This document shows, one piece after another, positions 1 to 8,077 of a stretch of 64,000 bases of DNA. Source of the stretch: JBDSKH01 sp035556655 (GTDB lineage Bacteria > Actinomycetota > Actinomycetes > Actinomycetales > Microbacteriaceae). Location of the stretch: contig DATMFW010000094.1 of NCBI GenBank assembly GCA_035556655.1, forward strand, positions 1 to 64,000, in the 5' to 3' direction. Under the pieces are notes generated by a model, which was not told the DNA's origin, did no database searches, and worked only from the letters and a program-made list of their open reading frames with translations. The position numbers and the translations under genes were made by a program. Numbering within the stretch: the stretch's first letter is position 1; each line of letters opens with the position of its first letter.

Positions 1-2
1 CA

Positions 3-584
3 GACGCGAACGGTGTAGTTAGTGAAGAGCCAGGAGTTGACCCAGTAGAACCGGACTCACCGACTCCCGCTGCCGCTGTCACGCCGCCGCGACTTGCGAA
101 TGCGCTTCGGGCGGTGGGAAAGCTGCCCCTCTGGGCGAAGATCGTGATTCCTGTCGCGGTCGTAGGGATCGTTGTCGCGCTCGTTCTTGGCTCGCGGGTA
201 CTTCACACACCGAGCGAGGCTGACTACAGGAACGGGTTCAGCGACATCGCCACAGCGTTAATCGCAAACGGTAGTGCCGACTGGACCCAGCCCGCCCCGT
301 ATCCGACCCCGCTGTCAGCCAGCGATCAAGCCCGCTTCGAACAGGTGAAAACGGTCTTCCTCGACGGAAGTTGCGAAGACCTGGCTGAAGGCGAGGACGC
401 GATGGAGTCGAAAATCGACCTCGCAGTCGCCTTTGCGAAAGACAACGGGATCTCAGTCCCGTACACGCTTGCAGGGCAGGAGGCGATGATCGAGGCGGCG
501 GCGAAGTACATCTGTCCTCGGTACTCCGGTGAGGCCGACAAAGCCGTTGGTTATGTGCTGCTGCTTCGGGTGGTCGGCTCTTAG
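3..584 (+). CDS. Membrane-anchored DUF732-like protein (5' partial)
   Basis: The frame is open from the left edge of the window, so the gene probably starts upstream. A GTG at 114 is the first possible internal start but would cut off a Pro/Ala/Glu-rich N-terminal stretch. One hydrophobic helix (about residues 45–62 of the visible part, following LWAKIVIP) is followed by a soluble domain of about 120 residues with a Cys in GSCEDL and another in YICPRYSG. That spacing and the closing Tyr-x-Cys-Pro recall the DUF732 family of small exported actinobacterial proteins. It is probably anchored in the membrane with the domain outside. It belongs to the integrative element; its function is unknown. 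Confidence 0.6.
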   Translation, partial: DANGVVSEEPGVDPVEPDSPTPAAAVTPPRLANALRAVGKLPLWAKIVIPVAVVGIVVALVLGSRVLHTPSEADYRNGFSDIATALIANGSADWTQPAPYPTPLSASDQARFEQVKTVFLDGSCEDLAEGEDAMESKIDLAVAFAKDNGISVPYTLAGQEAMIEAAAKYICPRYSGEADKAVGYVLLLRVVGS

Positions 585-625
585 AGGGTGACTCTAGAAG
601 CCCTGGAAGTAGATGAACGCTGGGC

Positions 626-1270
626 TTAGTCGAGCGGCGTAGCGCCATCCACGAGTTCACCCGTCGCGTTGAAATGGTCGAGCGCTGCCTGGCTCGTGAA
701 CTGGATCGAGCGTCCATCGGACTCGACCACAACGCCGATACGGTCAGGATTCGCCCGTCCTTCGATGGTCAGCGGTCCCACTTCCGCGCGAGCACGCGAC
801 AACGCCGTCAAAGTTTCATTCGACCCGAGAACCGAGAGCTTGCCAAGACGCCCCTCTCCACGCACCTCGGCGGGCAAAGTCTCCAACCCCTCACGGAAGG
901 TACTCGCCTGGGAGCGGACCACCTCGATGTGCTGTACGAGAGAACGGATGCCATCAGCTACGACCTCGCCCTGGCCGACGATACGAGCGGTGTCGAGGTC
1001 ACCTTCGTCGATGGGAGCACCGAAGGCCGACGCCGGGATGCCGAGGATCTTGCACAGCCGGACTCCCTCACCCCAAGACAGGCGACGCCACTGCTCGTTC
1101 GTCGGGTCCAACTCGATCTTGGACACCGTATTGGGCATCCACGAGAACCCCGCCGCGCGCATCTCAGCAGCAAGCTCCGTCTGGGAGATGCCGCGCTCGT
1201 TTCGGAGCCGACGTAGCGCCCGACCGGGCAGGAATTCTTCCTCTGGGGGCTGTGACTTAGGGCGGGCCAT
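626..1270 (-). CDS. XRE-family HTH regulator of the integrative element
   Basis: The product is about 214 residues. An N-terminal helix-turn-helix (ALRRLRNERGISQTELAAEM, about residues 17–36) has the Cro/C1 signature, with the later helix in NTVSKIELD. The C-terminal 130 residues are unrecognised and may be a dimerisation or sensing domain. I start at ATG 1270 (MARPKSQPP); an in-frame TTG at 1306 would add 12 residues but has no good ribosome site. The gene is divergent from the Xis/integrase pair and its upstream region overlaps their promoter. This is the usual position of a repressor of integration and excision genes; that role is inferred from position. Confidence 0.75.
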   Translation of the reverse strand: MARPKSQPPEEEFLPGRALRRLRNERGISQTELAAEMRAAGFSWMPNTVSKIELDPTNEQWRRLSWGEGVRLCKILGIPASAFGAPIDEGDLDTARIVGQGEVVADGIRSLVQHIEVVRSQASTFREGLETLPAEVRGEGRLGKLSVLGSNETLTALSRARAEVGPLTIEGRANPDRIGVVVESDGRSIQFTSQAALDHFNATGELVDGATPLD

Positions 1271-1314
1271 GCGCGCGATCCTAGCGGATCGTGATACTAA
1301 AATCAAGAACTAGG

Positions 1315-1343
1315 TTGACTTATTTAGGATGGTATGCGATTAT
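1315..1343 (+). promoter_or_regulatory. Promoter for the xis–int pair
   Basis: TTGACT at 1315–1320 and GATTAT at 1338–1343 are separated by 17 bp, a good sigma-70-like match in a locally AT-rich divergent region. It points at the Xis-like gene and sits next to the start of the divergent XRE regulator, so that regulator could control it. Confidence 0.55.
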
Positions 1344-1422
1344 CGGATGAAACGAATGCGTCTTTAGTACAGACCGGTTAGAACCCATTGAAGGGCGGGT
1401 GTAGGTCAGAGAGGCCATCTAG

Positions 1423-1674
1423 ATGACCTACGCAGTCAATCCTCCGAGGGTGCGCCCCTCACGCTCCAAACTCACCGCGAAGGAGCGCCTGCTGATGGAG
1501 CGTGAGTACATCACCATCGAGCAACTCGCCGCCATGATTCATGTCAGCGTCGCAACCGTGTACGGCTGGAACTACACCGGCTACGGCCCGCGAGTCAGCA
1601 AGTTCGGGCACCTCGTCCGCTTCCTCGCCAACGATGTCGAGGACTGGTTGGAGGCGCGTAGCGATGCCGCGTAA
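1423..1674 (+). CDS. Xis-like HTH_17 (MerR-type) DNA-binding protein
   Basis: An 83-residue protein with a winged-helix excisionase-type motif. YITIEQLAAMIHVSVATVYG (about residues 27–46) is the helix-turn-helix, followed by the wing (GYGPRVSKFGHLVRF) and a final helix (NDVEDWLEARS). Proteins of this family act as excisionases or recombination directionality factors when encoded beside an integrase. Its last 11 bases overlap the start of the integrase gene (ATG 1664), so the two are probably translated together. ATG 1423 is preceded by GAGAGG-like sequence. The excision role is inferred from fold and neighbour. Confidence 0.75.
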   Translation: MTYAVNPPRVRPSRSKLTAKERLLMEREYITIEQLAAMIHVSVATVYGWNYTGYGPRVSKFGHLVRFLANDVEDWLEARSDAA

Positions 1675-3058
1675 GCCGCTAGAACCGGGCGAATCTGGAA
1701 ACGTGACCACGACGCACGATGTGGTCCGTGCCCTTTGCAAGCGTGGTGCTCACACTCGGAAATGCAAGAACCCTCGGGCGGAATCGCACCCTGCGCTGGT
1801 CTCGGTGAAAAACGGCTGTGCTTCCACGCTCTACTGGCGTTCCCGTGTCCGCGTGCAACTTGTCGAAGGCGAAAAGGCGGTGCAGCTAACTGGCGTTGGC
1901 AGGGAAGCCGGAATCTCGAAGCGGAATGTTCAGAAGAAGGTAGAAGACGCAATTCGTCAGGCTCGGCCCTCTCAACCCAAGCGTGCTGTGGTGGAGGGCC
2001 ACGTCGTCAACGTCATCATCTTCGAGCGTGCTTTCGAGGACTGGATTGCGTGGAAGGAACGCGGTAAACACGTATCGCCCGAGACCATCGACCGCTACCG
2101 CACCGTCTACCGCAATGTCATCGAGGACGAATTCGGGGGAACTGCCCTCACGAAGTTCAAGCCAACGCAGCTAAGCCTCTTTCTTGAAGAGATCCCGGTG
2201 TTGGATGATGAAGCGGGCCTCTATCGCCGGGTTAGTTATGTCAAGCACGCGACCCTCATCTTCCGCGAGGTGTTCAGTCGGGCAGTCTCGGTTCATGGCT
2301 GGCTAGATGAGAACCCCATGAGGGATGTCAAGATTCCCGAAGCGCCCGCTAACGTCGCACGCTCAGCGAGCCGTGCTTTGAAGATGAACGAGTTCATCGC
2401 GCTCCGCGAGGCAGTTCGGATGCAACCTCGGCACGCTCCATACCTGTTGCCGCTGCTCGACTTCCTGGGCGGCACTGGTGTTCGCATCGGTGAAGCACTT
2501 GCGCTCCGCAGGGAAAACATCGTCGAGCAGGACATCGGCGTCTTGGTGGTGCTGGACTCCCACGTCGTTCCAAAGTCGTCCGGGTCGAGTGTCTATGTGC
2601 TGAAGCCCGGACTGAAGGAAACGAAGGTTCGGAAGTCAGACGGCAAGCTCGTCAACGACAAGCGCTTTCTCAACCATCCGCCTCAGGCAGTGGTGGCAGC
2701 ACTCGCAGAAAGGTTGGCGGTCGTTGATAAGCGAGCGGACGCGCTGTTGTTTGAGAGCAGAAACGGAACCGTGCTCGCGCCTGGCAACGTCCGGCGCACG
2801 CTACGAGCGCTCGTGAAGAAGGCGCAGTTCGGGGATGGCATCTCGACACACTCGTTCAGGAAGATGGCTGCTGACGCTATCGAGTCCGTGATGGCCGACG
2901 ACGGTGCATCCGCGTCGGGATACATCGGTAACACGGCAGGCGTCACCCAGAAGCACTACCTCCCGGTGAAGGTGCGTGGGACGACCTCCGAGACCTCGCG
3001 GATTCTCGACGAGATGATGCGCGAAGCCGCCCCTGACCGCTACGAGGCTGCTTCCTAG
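1664..3058 (+). CDS. int: Tyrosine-type site-specific integrase
   Basis: A 464-residue tyrosine recombinase. The open frame extends upstream to 1541, but ATG 1664 (MPRKPLEP) is chosen because it overlaps the end of the Xis-like gene by 11 bases. Residues about 120–240 form the SAM-like core-binding domain (FEDWIAWKERGKHVSPETI). The catalytic domain shows the first Arg in GTGVRIGEAL, the HxxR box as HSFRK and the nucleophilic Tyr in QKHYLP. The third His/Trp position is Asn (YIGNTAGV), a variant I believe also occurs in other actinobacterial integrases. It would insert the element at the adjacent tRNA-Lys gene and, with the Xis-like protein, excise it. Confidence 0.92.
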   Translation: MPRKPLEPGESGNVTTTHDVVRALCKRGAHTRKCKNPRAESHPALVSVKNGCASTLYWRSRVRVQLVEGEKAVQLTGVGREAGISKRNVQKKVEDAIRQARPSQPKRAVVEGHVVNVIIFERAFEDWIAWKERGKHVSPETIDRYRTVYRNVIEDEFGGTALTKFKPTQLSLFLEEIPVLDDEAGLYRRVSYVKHATLIFREVFSRAVSVHGWLDENPMRDVKIPEAPANVARSASRALKMNEFIALREAVRMQPRHAPYLLPLLDFLGGTGVRIGEALALRRENIVEQDIGVLVVLDSHVVPKSSGSSVYVLKPGLKETKVRKSDGKLVNDKRFLNHPPQAVVAALAERLAVVDKRADALLFESRNGTVLAPGNVRRTLRALVKKAQFGDGISTHSFRKMAADAIESVMADDGASASGYIGNTAGVTQKHYLPVKVRGTTSETSRILDEMMREAAPDRYEAAS

Positions 3059-3101
3059 CCAATTCGTAGTGTGGGTCATAAACGTGGCACGACCTCGGAG
3101 C

Positions 3102-3143
3102 AAAAAAGGAAGCCCCCGCAATCTGGCGAGAGATTACGGGGGC
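3102..3143 (-). terminator. Rho-independent terminator of tRNA-Lys
   Basis: Read on the minus strand, a 13-bp stem with one mismatch (arms 3131–3143 and 3112–3124, loop 3125–3130) is followed by a T-rich tract (3102–3110). It lies 7 bases past the mature tRNA 3' end and converges with the integrase. The stem would also slow read-through from the integrase side. Whether it is chromosomal or came with the element cannot be told from one junction. Confidence 0.75.
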
Positions 3144-3150
3144 TATCCCG

Positions 3151-3223
<73 letters not shown>

Positions 3224-3255
3224 GCAGTCCGAACGAGCGGACCGAGGGTCAACGA

Positions 3256-3261
3256 TAGCAT
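3256..3261 (+). promoter_or_regulatory. -10 element for leaderless peroxiredoxin mRNA
   Basis: TAGCAT, then 7 bases, then the GTG start at 3269. The spacing would place the transcript start at or next to the start codon and supports that codon choice. Confidence 0.5.
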
Positions 3262-3268
3262 GCGTTGA

Positions 3269-3745
3269 GTGACCGCTTCCATCCGCCTGCAGCCCGGCGA
3301 TCTCGCGCCCGAGTTCGTGCTCGCCGACCAGTTCGACTCACCCGTCGCCCGTGACGACCTGCAGGGAACGAAGTCGATCATCTACTTCTACCCCGAGGCC
3401 GACACCCCCGGCTGCACGACGCAGGCCTGCGATTTCGAAGAGAACATGGGCGTCTTCGAGAAGGCCGGTTACCGGGTCATCGGCATCTCTCGGGATGCGG
3501 TGGACAAGCTGAAGAGGTTCGCCGACGGCCGCGGGCTCCACTTCACGCTCCTCAGCGACCCCGACCATGCCGTGCACGACGCGTACGGGGCGTACGGAGA
3601 GAAGCTGCTGTACGGCAAGACCGTGATCAGCGCTATCCGTTCGACGTTCGTCCTCGACGAGGGGTGCCGCATCGTGCACGCCCTCTACAACGTGAAGGCG
3701 ACCGGCCACATCGCCATGCTGCGCAAGAAGCTGAAACTGACCTAG
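3269..3745 (+). CDS. bcp: Thioredoxin-dependent peroxiredoxin, BCP/PrxQ type
   Basis: A 158-residue AhpC/TSA-fold protein reducing H2O2 and organic hydroperoxides in the cytosol, recycled by thioredoxin. The peroxidatic Cys49 sits in DTPGCTTQACDF with the resolving Cys54 five residues later, the PrxQ arrangement. Phe-Tyr-Pro precedes the active-site loop, and RSTFVLDEGC near residue 125 is the conserved strand. Length is normal for the family. GTG 3269 is preceded by a -10 hexamer at leaderless spacing. The last 4 bases overlap the stop of the convergent membrane protein gene. Confidence 0.93.
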   Translation: MTASIRLQPGDLAPEFVLADQFDSPVARDDLQGTKSIIYFYPEADTPGCTTQACDFEENMGVFEKAGYRVIGISRDAVDKLKRFADGRGLHFTLLSDPDHAVHDAYGAYGEKLLYGKTVISAIRSTFVLDEGCRIVHALYNVKATGHIAMLRKKLKLT

Positions 3746-4140
3746 CGGGTCTCGCGGCCCGAGGTGGCCTCGACGACCGGCTTGCTGAGCAGCAGCACGA
3801 AGGCGACCAGCGCGACCGCGACCAACGGCCATCCGATCGCCGGCGTGCTGAACGCGCCCGAGATCGAGCCGGCGCCGACGGCGAACTGCAGCACCTGCCA
3901 GACGATCGCCGACCCGCGGATCCAGGCCTGACCGCGGAACGCGCCGACGACCGTCGCGCCGAGCCAGGCGGCGGCGATGAAGGCCAGCACGGTGAGCGCG
4001 ATCGCCGTCGGCACCGAGGTCGCCTCGGCGACGAACAGCTCGACGAGCAGGGTCACGGCGAGCATCGCGACGAGCACGAACTCGGCCGTCAGCAGGGCGA
4101 GAAGCACCCAGAAGGGGGCGGGGCGACGACGATCACTCAC
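3742..4140 (-). CDS. Small four-helix membrane protein, unknown function
   Basis: A 132-residue protein made almost entirely of four hydrophobic helices (starting near residues 9, 44, 75 and 101) with a short Arg-rich cytoplasmic N-terminus (SDRRRPAPFW). The start is GTG 4140; ribosome-site support is weak. It converges with the peroxiredoxin gene, sharing 4 bases, and diverges from whiB1 across a 190-bp intergenic region. No catalytic motif is visible and I cannot name the family. It resembles small integral membrane proteins common in Microbacteriaceae. Confidence 0.75.
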   Translation of the reverse strand: MSDRRRPAPFWVLLALLTAEFVLVAMLAVTLLVELFVAEATSVPTAIALTVLAFIAAAWLGATVVGAFRGQAWIRGSAIVWQVLQFAVGAGSISGAFSTPAIGWPLVAVALVAFVLLLSKPVVEATSGRETR

Positions 4141-4332
4141 AGAGATATCCCATTCGAACCTATTGATCGGGCGTAACAAGTATGAAACCCTGTTTGTGGT
4201 TGATGTGACGCCTGCAGAGTCGCAGGTGAGCGCGAAGACTCTCCCCTTCTGGATTTCGCACTCACTTCGACCGTGCGCGAAGCCCGAAGTGACGCGCACG
4301 TTCACCACCTCTGCAATCCAAGGAGCACCGAC

Positions 4333-4581
4333 ATGGACTGGCGTGACAAGGCCGCGTGCCTCACTGCCGACCCCGAACTCTTCTTCCCCGTCGGGAACAC
4401 CGGCCCGGCCGTCGACCAGATCGAGAAGGCCAAGTCGGTCTGCGCTCGCTGCTCGGTGACCGAGATGTGCCTGCAGTACGCGCTCGAGACCAACCAGGAC
4501 TCGGGTGTCTGGGGCGGCCTCTCCGAAGACGAGCGCCGCGCCCTGAAGCGCCGCGCCGCCCGCGCCCGCCGCGCCAGCTAG
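4333..4581 (+). CDS. whiB1: WhiB1-type iron-sulfur transcriptional regulator
   Basis: An 82-residue WhiB-like protein. Four cysteines (Cys9, Cys37, Cys40, Cys46) in the spacing that binds a [4Fe-4S] cluster, the GVWGG turn, and a basic C-terminus (ALKRRAARARRAS) that contacts DNA. The opening MDWRDKAAC and the DPELFFPVGN stretch match WhiB1 rather than WhiB2. WhiB1 binds the primary sigma factor, is NO-responsive and is essential in mycobacteria. ATG 4333 has an AAGGAG ribosome site nine bases upstream and lies behind a 190-bp leader/promoter region. An ATG/GTG further upstream in the open frame is not needed. Confidence 0.95.
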   Translation: MDWRDKAACLTADPELFFPVGNTGPAVDQIEKAKSVCARCSVTEMCLQYALETNQDSGVWGGLSEDERRALKRRAARARRAS

Positions 4582-4589
4582 GACCCGCG

Positions 4590-6083
4590 CTAGCCGACCT
4601 TCAGCCAGAGCAGCGGGATGTCGATCGTCACCTCGGTGCCCTCGCCCTCGAGGGTGTGCCAGTCGATGGTGCCACCGAGTTCGCCCTCGATGAGGGTGCG
4701 CACGATCTGGGTGCCGAGGCCCGATCCGACTTTGCCCTCGGGCAGGCCGACCCCGTCGTCGCGCACCCGCACCCGCAGCATCTCGCCCTTGCGCTTGGCC
4801 ACGATCTCGACCTGACCGTCGCGTCCGTCGAGGCCATGTTCGACGGCGTTGGTGACCAGCTCGGTCAGGGCCAGCGACAGCGGGGTCGCGTACTCGCTCG
4901 GCAGCACGCCGAACTTGCCCTTCTTCACCGGCCGCACCGTGGTGTTGTGGCTCGAGGCGACCTCGGCGATCAGCATCAGCACCCGGTCGAACACCTCGTC
5001 GAAGTCGACGTTCTGGCTGAGCCCCTCGCTGAGGGTGTCGTGCACGACCGCGATCGCGCTCACCCGGCGCATCGCCTGCGACAGGGCGTCGCGCGAGGCG
5101 TCCGACTGCGCGCGCCGCGACTGGATGCGCAGCAGCGAGGCCACCGTCTGCAGGTTGTTCTTCACCCGGTGATGGATCTCGCGGATCGTCGCGTCCTTGG
5201 TGATGAGCTCCTGCTCCTGGTGCCGCACCTCGGTGACGTCGCGCACCAGCACGATCGCACCCACCCGCTCGCCGCGATGGCGGATCGGGATGGTGCGGAG
5301 CGTGACCGTCACCCCGCGCGCCTCGATGTCGGTGCGCCACGGAGCGCGACCGGTCACGACCAGCGGAAGCGACTCGTCCACCACCAGCTTGCCCTTGAGC
5401 AGTTCGGTGGTGACCTCGGCGAGCGACTCGCCCTCGAGCTCGCCGTCGAACCCCATGCGGTTGAACGCGCTCAGCCCGTTGGGGCTGGCGAACGTGACGT
5501 TTCCGTCGATGTCGAGCCTGATGAGACCGTCGGATGCGCGCGGGGCCCCGCGACGCGGTCCGGACGGTGCGCCCGGGTCCGGGAAATCTCCCGAGGAGAT
5601 CATCGCGAACAGGTCATTGGCGCACTGGTTGAAGGTCAGTTCCTGCCGGCCGGGGGTGCGCGCCTCGCTGAGGTTGCTGTGCCGGGTGAGCACGGCGATC
5701 GGGTCGTGCGTGACCTCGGATCCGGTGGGCGCCAGCCGCCGCATCACCGGCACCGCGCGCACCCGCGTCGGGGTCTCCTCGTACCAGTCGGGTGCCGCCG
5801 TGTCGACGATCTGACCGGACTCGAACGCCTCGGTGACCTGCGCCTTCCACTCCGGCTTGATCTGCTGCCCCACGAAGTCGCGGTAGAACAGGGTCGCGGC
5901 GCTGGAGGGGCGCGAGTGCGCGACGGCGATGAAGCTGCCGTCCTCGGTGGGCACCCACATCACGATGTCGGCGAAGGCGAGGTCGGCGAGCAGCTGCATG
6001 TCGGCGCTCAGCAGGTGCAGCCAGTCGATGTCCGCCTCGGTCGAGCGCCCGTGGGCGACCATGAGATCGGAGAGCGTGGTCAC
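4590..6083 (-). CDS. pdtaS: PdtaS-type sensor histidine kinase
   Basis: A 497-residue soluble sensor kinase. An N-terminal GAF-like domain (about 1–160) is followed by a PAS domain (about 185–285, LIRLDIDGNVTFASPN), a HisKA_2 box with the phospho-accepting His near 304 (REIHHRVKNNLQTVASLLR), and a HATPase domain with N-box ELVTNAVEHG and G-boxes DDGVGLP and GLGTQIV. This is the architecture of mycobacterial PdtaS, which phosphorylates the RNA-binding antiterminator PdtaR; pdtaR is not in the window. No membrane helices are present. GTG 6083 is supported by a TAGCCT hexamer six bases upstream. The gene converges with whiB1. Confidence 0.92.
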   Translation of the reverse strand: MTTLSDLMVAHGRSTEADIDWLHLLSADMQLLADLAFADIVMWVPTEDGSFIAVAHSRPSSAATLFYRDFVGQQIKPEWKAQVTEAFESGQIVDTAAPDWYEETPTRVRAVPVMRRLAPTGSEVTHDPIAVLTRHSNLSEARTPGRQELTFNQCANDLFAMISSGDFPDPGAPSGPRRGAPRASDGLIRLDIDGNVTFASPNGLSAFNRMGFDGELEGESLAEVTTELLKGKLVVDESLPLVVTGRAPWRTDIEARGVTVTLRTIPIRHRGERVGAIVLVRDVTEVRHQEQELITKDATIREIHHRVKNNLQTVASLLRIQSRRAQSDASRDALSQAMRRVSAIAVVHDTLSEGLSQNVDFDEVFDRVLMLIAEVASSHNTTVRPVKKGKFGVLPSEYATPLSLALTELVTNAVEHGLDGRDGQVEIVAKRKGEMLRVRVRDDGVGLPEGKVGSGLGTQIVRTLIEGELGGTIDWHTLEGEGTEVTIDIPLLWLKVG

Positions 6084-6089
6084 CCGTCC

Positions 6090-6095
6090 AGGCTA
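6090..6095 (-). promoter_or_regulatory. -10 element for leaderless pdtaS mRNA, overlapping a stop codon
   Basis: TAGCCT, then 6 bases, then GTG 6083. Its first three bases are the TAG stop codon (6093–6095) of the upstream CpaE-like gene. Confidence 0.5.
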
Positions 6096-7337
6096 GTTGC
6101 TGCGGGCGCGCCGGTTCATCCGGCGGCCGCGCGCGGAGGGCTCGCCCGGCAACAGGCGGTCCCGCACCAGGGCGCGCACCGCCAGCCGCGCGGGCGAGCG
6201 CGGCGCCGCATCGCGAAGGGGCCGGCCGCCGAGCACCGCCGCGTCGAACGCGCCCGGATCCCACGGCACCAGCACCGGATCGCTCACCCCGCCGAAGCGC
6301 GCCAGCGTCTGGGAGACCTGGCCATGGGGGTTCAGGCCGATCGCGCTGGAACGCACCTTGTTGACCACGGTGAGTACGCGATCCGGGGCGGCGAGCTCGA
6401 GCAGTTCGGCGTGGGCGCGCAGGTATCGCGCCAGGCCGATCGGGTCGGCGGCCGCCACCGCGACGACCTGGTCGGCACCGCGCAGCGCCGCGATCGCGGC
6501 GGCGTTGCGGCGGGGTCCGGCGACGTCGCTGCTGAGCTCCTCGTCCTGCTCGATGCTCGCGGCGGTGTCGAGTACCAGCACGTCCACCCAGCTGCGCGCT
6601 GCCTCGAGCACCCCCTCGACTCGGGACGCGCCGACCTCCGGCCAGCGGCTCGGACGCCCGAGACCGGTCAGCACCCAGAACCCGGTGTGCCCGGTGCGCG
6701 CCCACTCGGCGACGCGCTCGAACTCGGACACCGTGAGCGCCCCCGTTCCGGCCAGCCGGCAGGCCGCGGCGAAACCTGGAGCCTCATCCAGCAGCCCGAG
6801 CGCCGGATCGATCGACGCCGCCTGGGTGTCGGCGTCGCCCAGTGCCACGGTGAGACCGGCGTCGGCGAGTTCTGCCGCGATCGCGATGGCGAGGCTGGTG
6901 CGCCCGGGCGCCCCGTGCGGACCCCACACCGTGATGACCCGTCCGCGGCGGGGGGCCCGGGACGGATCGCGAAGCGGCGCGGCAGGGACCTGCGGTTGCG
7001 CGGGGGCGGGGCCCGCATCCGGCATGAGGGTCGCCCAGGCGACCGGACCCGTCACCGCATCGACGACGCCGAGCGCGCGAGCGTGCCGCTGCTGCTCGGC
7101 ACCCTCGGCGATCACGACGAGCGGCACGCCCCCCGTGTCGCAGGCGGTGACCAGCGCCGCGCTCAGGTACTGCGGCCGTGCCGCGACGAGTACCGCCTGC
7201 GGGCGCGCCGACGGCACCCGCGCGGCGAGCTCGTCGGCGCCCGAGCAGCGCAGCACGACCGCGTGCCCGTACCGTTCGGCGTCGGCGACGAGGAGTTGCT
7301 CGGCCTCGAACGGAACGGCGATGGCGAACTCGGTCAT
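6093..7337 (-). CDS. CpaE/MinD-like P-loop ATPase, deviant Walker A
   Basis: A 414-residue protein with an N-terminal receiver-like domain (about 1–105) and a C-terminal SIMIBI-class ATPase fold, the arrangement of CpaE pilus-assembly proteins. The deviant Walker A is GPHGAPGRTS (residues 139–148), with Arg where the family has Lys before Thr/Ser. The signature Lys near the start of the loop is also absent (Gly-Pro-His instead). Walker B-like DVLVLDTA follows near residue 240, and VVNKVR is the strand before the base-recognition region. It overlaps the upstream SAF gene by 4 bases (ATG 7337). The remaining tad pilus genes are not nearby. Confidence 0.75.
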   Translation of the reverse strand: MTEFAIAVPFEAEQLLVADAERYGHAVVLRCSGADELAARVPSARPQAVLVAARPQYLSAALVTACDTGGVPLVVIAEGAEQQRHARALGVVDAVTGPVAWATLMPDAGPAPAQPQVPAAPLRDPSRAPRRGRVITVWGPHGAPGRTSLAIAIAAELADAGLTVALGDADTQAASIDPALGLLDEAPGFAAACRLAGTGALTVSEFERVAEWARTGHTGFWVLTGLGRPSRWPEVGASRVEGVLEAARSWVDVLVLDTAASIEQDEELSSDVAGPRRNAAAIAALRGADQVVAVAAADPIGLARYLRAHAELLELAAPDRVLTVVNKVRSSAIGLNPHGQVSQTLARFGGVSDPVLVPWDPGAFDAAVLGGRPLRDAAPRSPARLAVRALVRDRLLPGEPSARGRRMNRRARSN

Positions 7338-7990
7338 CGCGGTGCGAACGGTACGCCGGCCGGGACCACGGCGAGCGCATCACCGTCGGCGATGGCCTGC
7401 AGCAGGCGGGCGATCCGGGCACGAGGCACGAGCACCTCGACGGACTCGCCGTCGCCCGCCGACACGATCCCCTCGGGACGCAGTACCCGGGTCACGACGG
7501 CATCGGGCGCCAGAACCGACGGGGGCATCGCCGTGCCGGCCAGACCGGTCGAGGGGTCGATGTCGCTGCCGCTCGAGGTCCAGACATCGACCCGCGAACC
7601 CTCGGCGACCGACGAGCTCACCCGCCCGCTCAGCTGCAGCACGATGGTGGTGGCGTCGGAGCCGTCGGCGGTGCCGAGCGCCGAGAGCGGAACGAGTTCC
7701 CCGGCCAGCACGACGGCCGTCGCCACCAGCCCGGCGGCCGGCAGGTCGCCGTCGCCGAGATACAGCCCCGCCGCGGAGTCGAGCGCGACCTGGCGTGGCA
7801 GCAGGTCGCCGCTGCCCACCGGGTCGCCGGGTGCGAGCGTCGACGCGGCGGCGTAGACGGTCACCCGCCGGTCGGAGGCCTGGACGACCCCGACGACGCC
7901 GGCGACCGAGGCGAGGACCAGGGCGACGCCGATGATGAGGCGCGGATCGACAGAGAGGCGGCGGCGGGGCGGGGCAGCGGGAACGCTCAT
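7334..7990 (-). CDS. SAF-domain (CpaB/RcpC-like) membrane protein
   Basis: A 218-residue protein with a short basic N-terminus, one membrane helix (about 17–37, LIIGVALVLASVAGVVGVVQ) and an extracytoplasmic SAF domain (about 42–110) like those of CpaB. The SAF domain is the beta-clip fold of Flp pilus assembly proteins and antifreeze-like domains. ATG 7990 gives MSVPAAPPRRR. It forms a two-gene unit with the CpaE-like ATPase (4-base overlap). Together they look like a reduced or split tad/Flp-pilus module, but the ATPase CpaF, the TadBC proteins and the pilin are not in the window. Confidence 0.8.
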   Translation of the reverse strand: MSVPAAPPRRRLSVDPRLIIGVALVLASVAGVVGVVQASDRRVTVYAAASTLAPGDPVGSGDLLPRQVALDSAAGLYLGDGDLPAAGLVATAVVLAGELVPLSALGTADGSDATTIVLQLSGRVSSSVAEGSRVDVWTSSGSDIDPSTGLAGTAMPPSVLAPDAVVTRVLRPEGIVSAGDGESVEVLVPRARIARLLQAIADGDALAVVPAGVPFAPR

Positions 7991-8029
7991 GCGGGTATGG
8001 TCGCCAGCCGCTCCGGGGCCGCGCAGAAG

Positions 8030-8038
8030 TTATCCACA
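8030..8038 (+). promoter_or_regulatory. Consensus DnaA box
   Basis: TTATCCACA, a perfect match to the classic DnaA box, lies in the 87-bp divergent region in front of the HTH gene at 8078, just upstream of its putative -10. A one-mismatch version (TTTTCCACA) lies at 9047–9055. Binding by DnaA is inferred from the motif only. Confidence 0.45.
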
Positions 8039-8065
8039 CGCCGGTTCCGGGGCGCTCGGGCAGCG

Positions 8066-8071
8066 CATAAT
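8066..8071 (+). promoter_or_regulatory. -10 element for leaderless HTH-gene mRNA
   Basis: CATAAT, then 6 bases, then ATG 8078, so the transcript likely starts at the ATG. The DnaA box lies 28 bases before the hexamer. Confidence 0.45.
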
Positions 8072-8077
8072 CGAGCC

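Noticed and set aside
4141..4332. CRP-type operator (GTGA/TCAC palindrome) upstream of whiB1
   Set aside because: A GTGA…TCAC pair is present near 4289–4305, but the spacing is 9 rather than 8 bases and flanking bases do not match.
4356..7856. Long plus-strand frame of over 1100 codons
   Set aside because: It is antisense to the clearly conserved pdtaS and CpaE-like genes and has an Arg/Gly/Ala/Asp-biased composition typical of shadow frames in high-GC DNA.
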